Shown here piece after piece: positions 7,836 through 17,568 of a stretch of DNA of 64,000 nt; within the stretch, counting starts at the first letter, position 1, and the number at the start of each line of letters is the position of its first letter. A program made the position numbers and the translations under genes. Origin of the DNA: an uncultured Clostridium sp. (lineage in GTDB: Bacteria > Bacillota_I > Bacilli_A > RF39 > UBA660); NCBI GenBank assembly GCA_946414595.1, contig CAMKPE010000004.1, positions 29,808 through 93,807 of the forward strand. The letters run 5' to 3'. Below the pieces are notes generated by a model, which saw only the letters and a program-made list of their open reading frames with translations, was not told where the DNA came from and did not search any database.

Positions 7836-8903
7836 ATGTTGACATTAATATATTTTATACTAGTTTTAGGTTTAATTGTTTTAGTACATGAATTTGGACA
7901 TTTTATATTTGCTAAAATGTTTGGAGTTTATGTTTATGAATTCTCAATTGGTATGGGTCCTAAGATATTTGGAACTAAACCAAAGAAAGGTAAAACAGCA
8001 TATAACATTAGAGCACTTCCCATAGGTGGATTTGTTCAACTTGCTGGAGAGGATGCAACTGAAGAAGATAAAGATGTTCCTAAAGGAGCTCATTTATATG
8101 AGAAACCTATATGGCAAAGATTCTTAATAATGTTCTTTGGTGCAGGAAATAACTTTATACTTGCATTCTTACTTTTATTCTTTATAGGAGTATTCCATGG
8201 AGCACCATCAATGGACCCGATTATTACAAATCTTGATGAAAGTGGTGCTATGTATGCTTCTGGATTACAAGTTGGAGATGAGATTTTATCTATTAATGGT
8301 AATTCTATTTCAACAAGTGATGATGTTAAAGTTTATTTAACTTTAGAAAGTATCGAAGAAGAAGCTAAAGAAACTACTATTGTAGTTAAAAGAAATGATG
8401 AAAAATTAACTTATAAAGTTACTCCTATAAAAGAGTATGATAAAGAAGCAAAGAAGGATACTTATAAATTTGGTATTATATTTGATAATGAAGAGTTAGA
8501 ACATGGCTTTATATCTTCAATTAGGTATGCTAAAAACAAATTTGGTGCATTTACAAAGCAAATGATTGTAACATTTAAATATTTATTTGCAGGTAAACTT
8601 GGCTTGAAAGATATGTCAGGACCTGTTGGTATTTATTCAATAGTAGGGGATGCTGCTAAAGAAGATACACTTTTAAACTTAACTAGTTTAACTGCACTTT
8701 TATGTATCAATGTTGGTTTCTTAAACCTTATACCATTCCCAGCATTCGATGGAGGAAGAATACTTTTCTTACTTATTGAAAAGATCAAAGGAAAACCAAT
8801 TAATCCAAAAGTTGAGACAGCAGTTAATACAGTTGGATTTATCTTGCTGATGATACTTGTTCTAGTAGTAACGGTAAGTGATATAGGAAAACTAATGAAA
8901 TAG
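7836..8903 (+). CDS. rseP: Site-2 intramembrane zinc metalloprotease RseP/RasP
   Basis: The 355-residue protein has HEFGH (His18, Glu19, His22) in its first membrane helix, a PDZ domain around residues 125-210 (ASGLQVGDEILSINGNSI), and the second-ligand motif NLIPFPAFDGGR (Asp305) in a C-terminal helix. This M50B protease cuts transmembrane anti-sigma factors and leftover signal peptides. The motif reads FDGGR where LDGG is usual. An AGGAGGG site precedes the ATG. It is the last gene of the uppS-cdsA-rseP operon; dxr, often found between cdsA and rseP, is absent. Confidence 0.95.
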   Translation: MLTLIYFILVLGLIVLVHEFGHFIFAKMFGVYVYEFSIGMGPKIFGTKPKKGKTAYNIRALPIGGFVQLAGEDATEEDKDVPKGAHLYEKPIWQRFLIMFFGAGNNFILAFLLLFFIGVFHGAPSMDPIITNLDESGAMYASGLQVGDEILSINGNSISTSDDVKVYLTLESIEEEAKETTIVVKRNDEKLTYKVTPIKEYDKEAKKDTYKFGIIFDNEELEHGFISSIRYAKNKFGAFTKQMIVTFKYLFAGKLGLKDMSGPVGIYSIVGDAAKEDTLLNLTSLTALLCINVGFLNLIPFPAFDGGRILFLLIEKIKGKPINPKVETAVNTVGFILLMILVLVVTVSDIGKLMK

Positions 8904-8923
8904 TGAGGTAGCTCACTTTTTTC
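8902..8923 (+). terminator. rseP terminator
   Basis: AGTGAG/CTCACT stem with a GTAG loop, overlapping the stop codon, then TTTTTTCTTT. Confidence 0.8.
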
Positions 8924-8924
8924 T

Positions 8925-8953
8925 TTGTAAAAACCTTATATTTATAGTATAAT
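8925..8953 (+). promoter_or_regulatory. smc promoter
   Basis: TTGTAA (8925-8930), a 17-base spacer and TATAAT (8948-8953), directly downstream of the rseP terminator T-run. Confidence 0.65.
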
Positions 8954-8981
8954 TTTAGTTAGTGTATAGAAGGTGTTTAAT

Positions 8982-11930
8982 ATGTATCTTAAAGAAATTA
9001 CATGTAATGGCTTCAAATCATTTGCTGATAAGATAACATTTAACCTTGATGGTAAAATAACTGCTATTGTTGGACCTAATGGTAGTGGTAAAAGTAATGT
9101 TGTCGATGCAGTAAGATGGGTTTTAGGAGAACAAAGTGTTAAATCACTTCGTGGTAATCAGTCAATGACTGATATTATTTTCTCTGGAAGTAAAACAAGA
9201 AACCCATTAAATGTTGCAAGCGTTTCTTTAACTTTTGACAATAGTGATAATTATTTACCTGTTCCATACAATGAAGTATCTATAAAACGAAGAGTTTATA
9301 GAAGTGGAGAAAGTGAATATTATTTAAATGGGGAAAAGTGTAGACTTAAAGATATAACAGATTTATTAGTTGATAGTGCAACAAGTCGTGAATCATTTAA
9401 CATAATATCTCAAGGTGAAATATCTAAAATACTATCTAATTCTAGCAGTGATAGAAGATTAATCCTTGAAAATGCTGCTGGTGTTTTGAAGTACAAAAAA
9501 AGAAAAGAAGAAGCAATTAGAAAACTAGATAAAACTCAAAATAACATGGAAAGAGTATTAGATATTATTAATGAGTTAGATACACAGTTAGAACCTTTAA
9601 AAGAACAAAGTGAACAAGCAGAAAAGTATTTGGATGCTAAAGATCATTTAGATAATGTAGAAGTAGCATTAATCGCTTCTGAAATAGATAGGATTAATTA
9701 TGAAAATAATACTTCTAAGAAAAGAATAGAAGAAATAAATAACGAAATATTAAATCTTAATTTAAAAGGTACTAATAGTGATACTACTATTTCTAACGAT
9801 AAAGTAGAACTATTAAAACTAGAAAAAGAAATTAAAGAAGCTAATAACAGCTTACTTGAACTAATTAGAAAAGAAGAAAAGTTAAATGGAGAAAAAGAGT
9901 TATTAAAAGAAAGAAGTAAATATGATGCTAATGACTCTAAAGTACATAATACTATTGCTACTTTAAAAGAAGATTTATTACAGACTGATAATAGTATTAA
10001 ACTAATAGATAAAGATATTGAATTAATAAGTGTAGATATTAGTAATTTAAATGACAACATTAATAAAGAAACACTTAATCTTAATAATATAACTAGTAAA
10101 AAAGAACATGCTGTTGTAGATTTAAATAATAAGAAAAGAGAGTTATATGATGTATCTAATAAGATTAGTTCTCTTACTAATTATATTGAATCAAATTCAA
10201 GTATGCCTACACCTGTAAGAAGTGTTTTAAATAATCCAAGATTAAAAGGATTACATGGTACATTTGCAAGTGTATTAGAATGTGATAATGCTTATTTAAA
10301 GGCTCTAGAAGTAAGTATTATGTCTGTTAAAAACTTTATCATTGTAGATGAAGAAAAAGATGCTAAAAAAGCAATTGAATACTTAAAAGATAATAACTTA
10401 GGAAGAGCAACGTTCTTTCCTTTAAGCGTTATTAAACCTAAAGGTATTGAAAGTGATGCCATTGATCTTGTTAAGAAAGAAAAAGGCTATATTGGAATTC
10501 TTTCTGATTTAGTTAAGTATGATAAGAAGTATTACAATATTGTTGCTAATCAGTTAGGTAATGTTTTTGTAGCAGTAGATATAGATGCAGCAAATAAGAT
10601 TAGTAACTTAGTTAATAGAAGATATAAAGTAGTAAGCTTAGATGGAGATGTAATCCATGTTGGAGGGTCAATCTCTGGAGGAAGTCTTACTGTAACAAAG
10701 AGTCTTGTTGGAGAAAAGAATGAGTTAGAATCTTTAACAAGAAGAAAAAAAGAATTAGATGAGTTAATTACTTCTATAGAAGAAAGTATATCTTCTTATG
10801 AAGAAGAATTAACAGGCGTTAATTATAAAATTGGTGACTTGAAAAGCGAACTTATAATGTGTGAAGAAACAATAAGTGCTAAGAAGTCATTAAAAGAAGA
10901 ATTAGATAATAGAAAGAGTGATTTAGATAAAGAATTATCTACACTTGATAATGTTGTTGACTCTAATATATCTTCACAAGAAGAGAAGATAATGAAAGAG
11001 TATTATGAAGTATCACTTGAGAAAGATAACTTATCTAAAGAAATAAGATTTAAAGAAAAAGAAAAAGATAAACTATCTAGTAAGATATTAGAAGAAGAAG
11101 CTTCTAATAGACTTAATAATTCAAGTATTAATAAACTTGAAAAAGAATTAAAAGAATTAGAAATAGCTGTTTCTAAATATGAAGTAAAACTTGATAACTA
11201 TTTAAATATATTAAGTGAAGATTATTCATTAACTTATGAGAAAGCAAAGAGCAATTATGTTTTAGAAATAAGTGTTGATGAAGCAAGAAGTGAAGTACTT
11301 AAATATAGAAATATTATCAAGAATATTGGAATGGTTAATATACAAGCTATAGAAGATTACAAACGTGTTAGTGAGCGTTATAACTTCTTAACTAACCAAA
11401 GAAATGATTTAGTAAATGCTAAAGAAACATTACTTGAAATAATTAATGAAATGGATGAAGTAATGAAAGAAGAATTTGCTATTACTTATGAAAAAGTAAG
11501 AGTAGAATTTAAGAAAGTATTTAAAGAATTATTTGGTGGTGGAGAAGCTGATTTATTATTAACTGATGAAGATAATATATTAGAAACTGGAGTTGATATA
11601 GTTGCATCTCCTCCTGGTAAGAAGCTTAAAGCAATAACACTATTGTCTGGTGGAGAAATGACTTTAACTGCAATAAGTTTATTGTTTGCAATTCTAAATG
11701 TTAGAAGTGTTCCTTTCTGTATATTTGATGAAGTAGAAGCAGCACTTGATGAAGCAAATGTCGATAACTTTGGACATTACTTAGATCATTACAAAGATAA
11801 GACACAGTTCTTAATTATTACACATAAGAAAAAGACAATGGAATATGCTGATACTTTGTATGGAATAACAATGCAAGAGTCTGGTGTTTCTAAACTTGTT
11901 TCAGTAAAACTTGCTAATATAGATAAATAA
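8982..11930 (+). CDS. smc: Chromosome partition protein SMC (compact form)
   Basis: I place the start at ATG 8982 (MYLKEITCNGFKSF, the usual SMC beginning) with AAGGTG in front; a GTG lies three codons upstream. The 982-residue product has Walker A GPNGSGKSN near residue 31, a coiled coil, a hinge at about 400-580 ending in HVGGSISGGS, a second coiled coil, the signature LLSGGEMTLTA and Walker B CIFDEVEAALDEAN. SMC with ScpAB condenses and segregates chromosomes. At 982 residues it is some 200 shorter than the Bacillus protein, and the loss is in the coiled-coil arms; mycoplasma SMC is about this size. The usual partners rnc and ftsY are not adjacent. Confidence 0.96.
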   Translation: MYLKEITCNGFKSFADKITFNLDGKITAIVGPNGSGKSNVVDAVRWVLGEQSVKSLRGNQSMTDIIFSGSKTRNPLNVASVSLTFDNSDNYLPVPYNEVSIKRRVYRSGESEYYLNGEKCRLKDITDLLVDSATSRESFNIISQGEISKILSNSSSDRRLILENAAGVLKYKKRKEEAIRKLDKTQNNMERVLDIINELDTQLEPLKEQSEQAEKYLDAKDHLDNVEVALIASEIDRINYENNTSKKRIEEINNEILNLNLKGTNSDTTISNDKVELLKLEKEIKEANNSLLELIRKEEKLNGEKELLKERSKYDANDSKVHNTIATLKEDLLQTDNSIKLIDKDIELISVDISNLNDNINKETLNLNNITSKKEHAVVDLNNKKRELYDVSNKISSLTNYIESNSSMPTPVRSVLNNPRLKGLHGTFASVLECDNAYLKALEVSIMSVKNFIIVDEEKDAKKAIEYLKDNNLGRATFFPLSVIKPKGIESDAIDLVKKEKGYIGILSDLVKYDKKYYNIVANQLGNVFVAVDIDAANKISNLVNRRYKVVSLDGDVIHVGGSISGGSLTVTKSLVGEKNELESLTRRKKELDELITSIEESISSYEEELTGVNYKIGDLKSELIMCEETISAKKSLKEELDNRKSDLDKELSTLDNVVDSNISSQEEKIMKEYYEVSLEKDNLSKEIRFKEKEKDKLSSKILEEEASNRLNNSSINKLEKELKELEIAVSKYEVKLDNYLNILSEDYSLTYEKAKSNYVLEISVDEARSEVLKYRNIIKNIGMVNIQAIEDYKRVSERYNFLTNQRNDLVNAKETLLEIINEMDEVMKEEFAITYEKVRVEFKKVFKELFGGGEADLLLTDEDNILETGVDIVASPPGKKLKAITLLSGGEMTLTAISLLFAILNVRSVPFCIFDEVEAALDEANVDNFGHYLDHYKDKTQFLIITHKKKTMEYADTLYGITMQESGVSKLVSVKLANIDK

Positions 11931-11931
11931 G

Positions 11932-11962
11932 AATTTACATTAATGAATGTAAATTTTTTATT
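11932..11962 (+). terminator. smc terminator
   Basis: AATTTACATT/AATGTAAATT, a perfect 10-bp stem with an AATG loop, followed by TTTT. Confidence 0.8.
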
Positions 11963-12031
11963 TTATTAATTATATTTATAGAATGTATAAATTTTATATT
12001 ATAAAATTATAATATAGAGGAAGGGTGTTGT

Positions 12032-14038
12032 ATGATAGAAACAAAAAAGAGAAGTTCTAAATTATTAAGTATTATATTATTAGTAATTGGAATAATATTA
12101 ATCGCAGGTGGTTCATTTTTATTAGTAACTAATAAAAGTGAGAAAAAAGAACATGAAAGAGTATTATTAAAAGATGATTTTTATGAAGCAATAAATGGAG
12201 AAAAGATTAATTCGGTGGCGATACCAACTGATTCTAATGCTTGGTCAACTTTTTATGATGCACAGGTAATGGTTAATACTAAGAAACAAATGCTTATTCA
12301 AAGTGTTATGAATGATCCTAATTATGAAAATAAAGAGTTAAATGAATTGTTAGATATGTTTAACGATTATGAAACAAGAAATAAATTAGGTGTTTCTGAG
12401 TTAAAACCATATTTTGATATGATTGATAACGCTAAGACTATAGAAGAATTTAACAATGCATTAATAACAGTTAGATACGATCTTGATGTAACTACTTTTG
12501 TTAACTTTGATGCAGCAGATGATATACGTAATTCAACTAAAAAAGTTTTAGTAATACAACCATCTAAAGTAGAAGATATGTATGAAGCATATACTTTAGA
12601 TAAATTTAAAACATATAAACAAGCTTATATAAAATTTAGAAAAAGTGTATTAAAAGCATATGGATATGATGATCAAAAGATTGAAGAAGTATCTAATAAA
12701 ATAGATGATTTTGTAGCAAAAGTACAAGCTAATTCTACTAATATATCTTCAATAAATGATATTACTAAATTATACAATTATTACACAATGGATGATATAA
12801 AAGCTAATATAAAGAATGTTCCAATTGTACAAATGTTAACTAAATTTAAAGTAGCAGATTTAGATGAATATGTTTTCTATGATATGAAACATTATATAGA
12901 ATTAGATAAGTATTATACTGAAGAAAACTTAGATACATTAAAAGAAATTGCTAAACTTGGAATACTTGAACAACAAGCATGTATATTTACAAGTGAAGAT
13001 TTGTTAAGAGCATTCGCCGATTTATTAAATGATACTCAAGGAACACAATTAAGTTTTGATGATGTTAAATACTATATAACAACTAAATTAAAAGAAAGTA
13101 ATATCGAAAATGATTTAAATAAAAAATATGAAGAGAAATACTTTACTGAAGAACAAAAACGAGAAATAAGAGAAGTTATAGAAGAAATTAAAGAATATTA
13201 CAAGACAATAATAAAAGATTGCGATTGGATGCAAGAAGAAACTAAAAAAGAAGCACTTAATAAACTTGAAAAGATGAAAGTAAATATTGGATACCAAGAA
13301 AAAGAAGAGGGTGTCGAATATGAATATAAAACAAGAGAAGAAGGAGGAACTTTACTTTCAAATTTAATTACAGAATGTAGAGCTAATTCAGAAGAGTTCT
13401 ATAATAAACTAGAAGATAGTGAAGCATCTCTTGAGTTTAAAAATTTACAAGTAAATGCATATTATAATTCAACTGATAACTCAATTAACTTCCCAGCAGC
13501 ATTCTATGAGTTAGTAGGTGGAGAAGAAGATTTCTATGTTATGCTTGGTAAATGTGGATCTATTGTAGGTCACGAAATATCACATGCATTTGATAATACT
13601 GGATCTCAATTCGATGCTGATGGTAAATTAAGAGATTGGTGGACTGCAGAAGATAAAGCAAAATATAATGAGTTAAAAGAAAAAGTAGTTGCATACTACA
13701 ATAAATATGATGTTGAAGGAATTAAGGTTGATGGTGAAGAAACTTTAGGTGAAAACATCGCTGACCTTGCTGGATTAAAAGCAGCTGTTTATGTAGCAGA
13801 AAAACACAATGCAACTAATGATGATTATAAAAAACTATTTACTGCATATGCAGAATTATGGGCTACTAAGATAACTAAAGAAAACTTAGAAAAACAAGTA
13901 GCAGTTGATTCACATTCTCCAAATAAAGTAAGGGTAAATGCTGTTTTATCATCAACAGATAAGTTCTATGAAGTATATGATATTACTGAAGAAGATAAGA
14001 TGTATGTACCTAAAGAAGAAAGAGTAGGTTTGTGGTAA
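12032..14038 (+). CDS. pepO: Membrane-anchored M13 family (neprilysin/PepO-like) zinc endopeptidase
   Basis: The 668-residue protein starts with an N-terminal membrane anchor (about residues 12-32) without a lipobox, so the catalytic domain should face outside. Zinc ligands are in VGHEISHAFD (H514, E515, H518) and GENIADLAG (E574, with D578), and the substrate-binding NAYY motif is at 475-478, followed by INFPAAF. These are the three diagnostic M13 motifs. M13 enzymes cut short peptides; in lactic acid bacteria PepO serves peptide use. The family's terminal CxxW is reduced to a final Trp with no Cys. It is a single-gene unit with a TATAAT box at 12008-12013. Confidence 0.92.
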   Translation: MIETKKRSSKLLSIILLVIGIILIAGGSFLLVTNKSEKKEHERVLLKDDFYEAINGEKINSVAIPTDSNAWSTFYDAQVMVNTKKQMLIQSVMNDPNYENKELNELLDMFNDYETRNKLGVSELKPYFDMIDNAKTIEEFNNALITVRYDLDVTTFVNFDAADDIRNSTKKVLVIQPSKVEDMYEAYTLDKFKTYKQAYIKFRKSVLKAYGYDDQKIEEVSNKIDDFVAKVQANSTNISSINDITKLYNYYTMDDIKANIKNVPIVQMLTKFKVADLDEYVFYDMKHYIELDKYYTEENLDTLKEIAKLGILEQQACIFTSEDLLRAFADLLNDTQGTQLSFDDVKYYITTKLKESNIENDLNKKYEEKYFTEEQKREIREVIEEIKEYYKTIIKDCDWMQEETKKEALNKLEKMKVNIGYQEKEEGVEYEYKTREEGGTLLSNLITECRANSEEFYNKLEDSEASLEFKNLQVNAYYNSTDNSINFPAAFYELVGGEEDFYVMLGKCGSIVGHEISHAFDNTGSQFDADGKLRDWWTAEDKAKYNELKEKVVAYYNKYDVEGIKVDGEETLGENIADLAGLKAAVYVAEKHNATNDDYKKLFTAYAELWATKITKENLEKQVAVDSHSPNKVRVNAVLSSTDKFYEVYDITEEDKMYVPKEERVGLW

Positions 14039-14103
14039 ATTGACTGATTCAATCACAGTAAATTAAACAACCTCAGAAAAGAAAAATGCTAAAAAAAGAA
14101 AGT

Positions 14104-14127
14104 AAGAAGTGAAATACTTCTTTTTTC
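14104..14127 (+). terminator. Terminator of the M13 peptidase gene
   Basis: AAGAAGT/ACTTCTT stem with a GAAAT loop, then TTTTC. The ruvA promoter follows directly. Confidence 0.75.
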
Positions 14128-14129
14128 TT

Positions 14130-14154
14130 GTTATAATATTATTGGTGATTAAAA
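14130..14154 (+). promoter_or_regulatory. ruvA extended -10 and 11-nt leader
   Basis: TGTTATAAT (14129-14137), six bases, then GGTGATTAAAA and ATG. The predicted start coincides with the first G of GGTGA. Confidence 0.6.
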
Positions 14155-14718
14155 ATGTATAATTATATAATTGGAAAAGTAGTTGATAGAACAGGTAGTT
14201 ACATAGTAGTTGAAAATAGTGGTATTGGGTATACAATTTATACTCCAAATCCATATGCTTTTCAAGATGAAAACAAAGACTATAAAGTATATTTATATCA
14301 ACAAATAAAAGAAGATGAACATTTGCTTTTTGGATTTAAAACTCAGGAAGAAAAAGATTTGTTTTTGAAACTAATTTCTGTTAAAGGTATGGGACCTAAA
14401 ATGGCTTTACCTATACTTGCAACTGGAAGTGTAGCAGGTGTTATTGATGCTATTGAAAGAGAAAACTTACTATATCTTAAGAAGTTTCCAAAGATTGGTG
14501 AGAAGGTTGCTAAACAAATGATACTTGATTTAAAAGGTAAACTTGGTGAAGTAAGTTCTTTAGATTTACCTGATACAAATAACTATGATGAATTAATAGA
14601 AGTATTAAAAGGTCTTGGTTATAAAGATAAAGAATTTAAAAGTATTCTTCCACAAGTTGATAATTCATTATCAATAGAAGATCAAGTAAAAGAAGCATTA
14701 AAGTTATTATTAAAATAG
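14155..14718 (+). CDS. ruvA: Holliday junction DNA helicase subunit RuvA
   Basis: The 187-residue protein has an N-terminal OB fold (MYNYIIGKVVDRTGSYIVV, then GIGYTIYTPN), a central pair of helix-hairpin-helix motifs (VKGMGPKMAL and FPKIGEKVAKQMILDLKGK) and a C-terminal UBA-like domain that contacts RuvB. RuvA tetramers bind the four-way junction and load RuvB for branch migration. A small membrane protein gene lies between it and ruvB, an unusual interruption of the normal ruvAB pair. Confidence 0.95.
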   Translation: MYNYIIGKVVDRTGSYIVVENSGIGYTIYTPNPYAFQDENKDYKVYLYQQIKEDEHLLFGFKTQEEKDLFLKLISVKGMGPKMALPILATGSVAGVIDAIERENLLYLKKFPKIGEKVAKQMILDLKGKLGEVSSLDLPDTNNYDELIEVLKGLGYKDKEFKSILPQVDNSLSIEDQVKEALKLLLK

Positions 14719-14729
14719 AGGTAGACTAT

Positions 14730-14993
14730 ATGGATAAAGAAGAAAAAAAGAGATTAATTAAAGAATTTAAAGCAACAGAGTTCGGTAAAAAAGCATATAG
14801 AAATTATATTATTGCTGCAGTATTCTTTTTTGCAGCACTTATAGCAGAAGCAATTATGTTTTTCTGTGATATTGATATAAAGGATTTTCATTCAGTAGAA
14901 CTAATGGTATTTGTAATAACTTGTTATTATGAAGGATATTATTGTGGTGCCCAAAGTTTATATGTTAAACAGCATTCGAAAGAATTAAAATAG
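14730..14993 (+). CDS. Small two-helix membrane protein, unknown
   Basis: The 87-residue product has a charged N-terminus of about 25 residues, a hydrophobic helix at about 26-46, a second weaker one near 55-75, and a basic tail. A GAGG site lies upstream of the ATG, 11 bases after the ruvA stop, so it is co-transcribed with ruvA. I do not recognise the family. Nothing in the sequence ties it to recombination; it may simply share the operon. Confidence 0.7.
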   Translation: MDKEEKKRLIKEFKATEFGKKAYRNYIIAAVFFFAALIAEAIMFFCDIDIKDFHSVELMVFVITCYYEGYYCGAQSLYVKQHSKELK

Positions 14994-15049
14994 TTTTTAT
15001 GTTTGGTAAATAGAACTTATGTATTATAATAATAATAGGAAGTGATAAT

Positions 15050-16063
15050 ATGAGTAAGAATGAGATATTTAAAGATGAAGAAACAGCTGAAGATCTTTCT
15101 TTAGATAACATTAGACCAGAGACACTTGATGAATATATTGGTCAAAAAGATGTTAAAGAAAACATTAGAGTATTCATTGAATCTGCAAAATTAAGAAAAG
15201 AAAGTTTGGATCATGTTTTATTATATGGACCTCCAGGACTAGGTAAAACTACACTTGCTTATATTATTGCAAATGAATTAGGTAGCAATATTAGAATGGC
15301 TTCTGGTCCGTCAATTGAGAAAACAGGTGATTTGGCTGCGATATTATCTTCACTTGAACCAGGAGATGTATTGTTTATTGATGAAATACATAGAATACCT
15401 TCATTTGTTGAAGAAGTATTATACTCTGCTATGGAAGATTTTGTATTGGATATAATTGTTGGAAGTGAAGGTAATTCGAAAAATATTAGAATTAATCTTC
15501 CACCATTTACTTTAGTTGGTGCTACTACACGTGCTGGAGATTTAACAGCACCTTTACGTGATAGATTTGGAATAACTGCTAAGATGCAATATTATGATAC
15601 TGATGAGTTAATGGAAATAGTAAAAAGAACATCTAGAGTTTTAGAAAGCCCAATTAACGATGAAGCAGCAAGAGAGTTAGCATCTCGTAGTCGTGGAACA
15701 CCAAGAATTGCTAATCGTATTTTTAAACGTGTTAGAGACTTTGCTATAGTAGATGGAAAAGAAGAAATAGATCTTGAAGTTACTAAGAAAGCATTAGATA
15801 GATTAAAAGTAGATAATATTGGTCTTGATGATACCGATCATCAATTACTTAAAGCTATTGTTGAGAAATTTAATGGTGGGCCAGTAGGAGTTGAAGCAAT
15901 AGCAAGTGTAATTGGAGAAGAAGTAACAACTATAGAAGATGTATATGAACCATATTTGTTACAAAAAGGTTTGCTAAAACGTACACCTCGTGGTAGAGTA
16001 GTTACTGATTTAGGTTACAAACATCTAAATCTAAATTTTCAAAATAGTTTATTTGATGAATAA
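15050..16063 (+). CDS. ruvB: Holliday junction branch-migration ATPase RuvB
   Basis: The 337-residue AAA+ protein carries Walker [12 protein letters not shown], Walker [10 protein letters not shown], sensor 1 in [20 protein letters not shown] with the arginine finger, and a C-terminal winged helix ending in [12 protein letters not shown]. RuvB hexamers pump DNA through the RuvA-bound junction. A TATAAT at 15025-15030 suggests a promoter of its own besides read-through from ruvA. queA follows 18 bases downstream, the normal Firmicute order. Confidence 0.97.
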   Translation: MSKNEIFKDEETAEDLSLDNIRPETLDEYIGQKDVKENIRVFIESAKLRKESLDHVLLYGPPGLGKTTLAYIIANELGSNIRMASGPSIEKTGDLAAILSSLEPGDVLFIDEIHRIPSFVEEVLYSAMEDFVLDIIVGSEGNSKNIRINLPPFTLVGATTRAGDLTAPLRDRFGITAKMQYYDTDELMEIVKRTSRVLESPINDEAARELASRSRGTPRIANRIFKRVRDFAIVDGKEEIDLEVTKKALDRLKVDNIGLDDTDHQLLKAIVEKFNGGPVGVEAIASVIGEEVTTIEDVYEPYLLQKGLLKRTPRGRVVTDLGYKHLNLNFQNSLFDE

Positions 16064-16081
16064 CAAAAGAAGGAGGTATTT

Positions 16082-17113
16082 ATGAAATTAGACGATTTTG
16101 ATTATTATCTTCCAGAAGAATTAATTGCACAGGTACCTCTTGCTGATAGAGCAGCTTCTAAAATGCTAGTATTAAATAAAAATGATGGAAGTATTGAACA
16201 TAAGCATTTTAGAGAGATGGTTAATTATTTTAATAAAGGTGATACTTTAGTTCTTAATGATACTAAAGTAATCCCTGCTAGGCTTATTGGAGAAAAAACT
16301 GATACTAAAGCAGTTATAGAAGTATTGCTTTTAAAAAATATTGAAGGTAATATTTGGGAAAGTTTATGTAAGCCTGCTAAAAGAGTTAAAGTGGGTACTA
16401 TCGTGTCTTTTGGTGATGGGTCATTAAAAGCTAAATGTACTGAAATAGGAGAAGAGGGAATAAGAAGGTTTGAACTTATCTATAATGGTGTATTATATGA
16501 AATACTTGATAAGTTAGGAACTATGCCACTTCCACCATATATTCATGAGAAATTAAATGATCAAAATAGATATCAAACAGTTTATGCTAAAAACGAAGGA
16601 AGTGCAGCTGCACCAACAGCAGGACTTCACTTTACTAAAGAATTGTTAAAAGAATTAGAAGAAAAGGGCGTAAATGTTGTTTATCTTACTCTACATGTTG
16701 GTCTTGGTACATTTAGACCAGTAAATGTAGAAAATATCTTAGAACATCATATGCACAGTGAATATTATGAAATAAGTCAAAATACATGTGATGTTATTAA
16801 TAAGACTAAAGAAAATGGTAATAGGCTAGTTGTCGTTGGTACAACATCAGTAAGAGTTCTTGAAACTGTTGCAACTAAATATGGATATTTAAAAGAAGAT
16901 TCTGGATGGACAGATATATTTATTTATCCAGGATATCAATTTAAAGTAGTTAATAATTTAATAACTAATTTTCATTTGCCTAAATCTACTTTAGTAATGT
17001 TAGTAAGTGCGCTTGCTGGAAGAGAAAATATTCTAAGTGCGTATAATGAAGCAATAAAAAATGAATATAGATTTTTCTCTTTTGGAGATTCTATGTTTAT
17101 TATAGATAAATAA
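16082..17113 (+). CDS. queA: S-adenosylmethionine:tRNA ribosyltransferase-isomerase
   Basis: The 343-residue protein opens with [17 protein letters not shown] and has [26 protein letters not shown] and [20 protein letters not shown], all QueA blocks. It transfers the ribose of SAM to preQ1 in tRNA, forming epoxyqueuosine. AGGAGG precedes the ATG. The usual next gene tgt is absent; a zinc-ribbon membrane protein follows instead. Confidence 0.96.
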   Translation: MKLDDFDYYLPEELIAQVPLADRAASKMLVLNKNDGSIEHKHFREMVNYFNKGDTLVLNDTKVIPARLIGEKTDTKAVIEVLLLKNIEGNIWESLCKPAKRVKVGTIVSFGDGSLKAKCTEIGEEGIRRFELIYNGVLYEILDKLGTMPLPPYIHEKLNDQNRYQTVYAKNEGSAAAPTAGLHFTKELLKELEEKGVNVVYLTLHVGLGTFRPVNVENILEHHMHSEYYEISQNTCDVINKTKENGNRLVVVGTTSVRVLETVATKYGYLKEDSGWTDIFIYPGYQFKVVNNLITNFHLPKSTLVMLVSALAGRENILSAYNEAIKNEYRFFSFGDSMFIIDK

Positions 17114-17148
17114 TTTTGTAAAAAGTAAATAATAAAAGGAGGATTTAT

Positions 17149-17496
17149 ATGGCTTTTTGTTCAAAATGTGGAAAAGAACTAGAACCAAATGCGTTGTTTT
17201 GTTCTGGGTGTGGTACTGGGGTTAATGGTGAAGCTAATCAATACGTTGATAGTTTTGATCCAATGACTGGTTTTTTAAATTTCCAGACAGGTAATACAAT
17301 GGCATCATGGGGATTTTTATTTGCTTTCTTGGTTCCTGTTTTGGGAATTGTATTCTCAAGTATAGGACTTACAAGAGCAAAAGAATTTAATGATCAAGGT
17401 AAATCAATAAGTATTGCTGGAATTATAATTGGATCAGTTCTTACATTGATTTATATTATTTTGTCAATTGTATTCTTAGTAAATTCATTAAAATAA
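17149..17496 (+). CDS. Zinc-ribbon membrane protein (DUF4190-like)
   Basis: The 115-residue protein begins with a zinc ribbon, CSKCGKELEPNALFCSGCG (CxxC-x13-CxxC), then a linker and two membrane helices (about residues 50-72 and 88-112). The helices and the segment LGIVFSSIGLTRAKE resemble the DUF4190 domain found in many Firmicute membrane proteins. Function is unknown. AGGAGG precedes the ATG 36 bases after queA; a terminator follows. Confidence 0.75.
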   Translation: MAFCSKCGKELEPNALFCSGCGTGVNGEANQYVDSFDPMTGFLNFQTGNTMASWGFLFAFLVPVLGIVFSSIGLTRAKEFNDQGKSISIAGIIIGSVLTLIYIILSIVFLVNSLK

Positions 17497-17501
17497 AAAA
17501 T

Positions 17502-17524
17502 AGATACTTTGGTATCTTTTTTTT
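17502..17524 (+). terminator. Terminator of the ruvA-queA gene group
   Basis: AGATAC/GTATCT stem with a TTTG loop and a long T-run. Confidence 0.8.
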
Positions 17525-17568
17525 GTAATTTATTATTTTAGACAAGCATATAGTTAACTGGTGATGAT

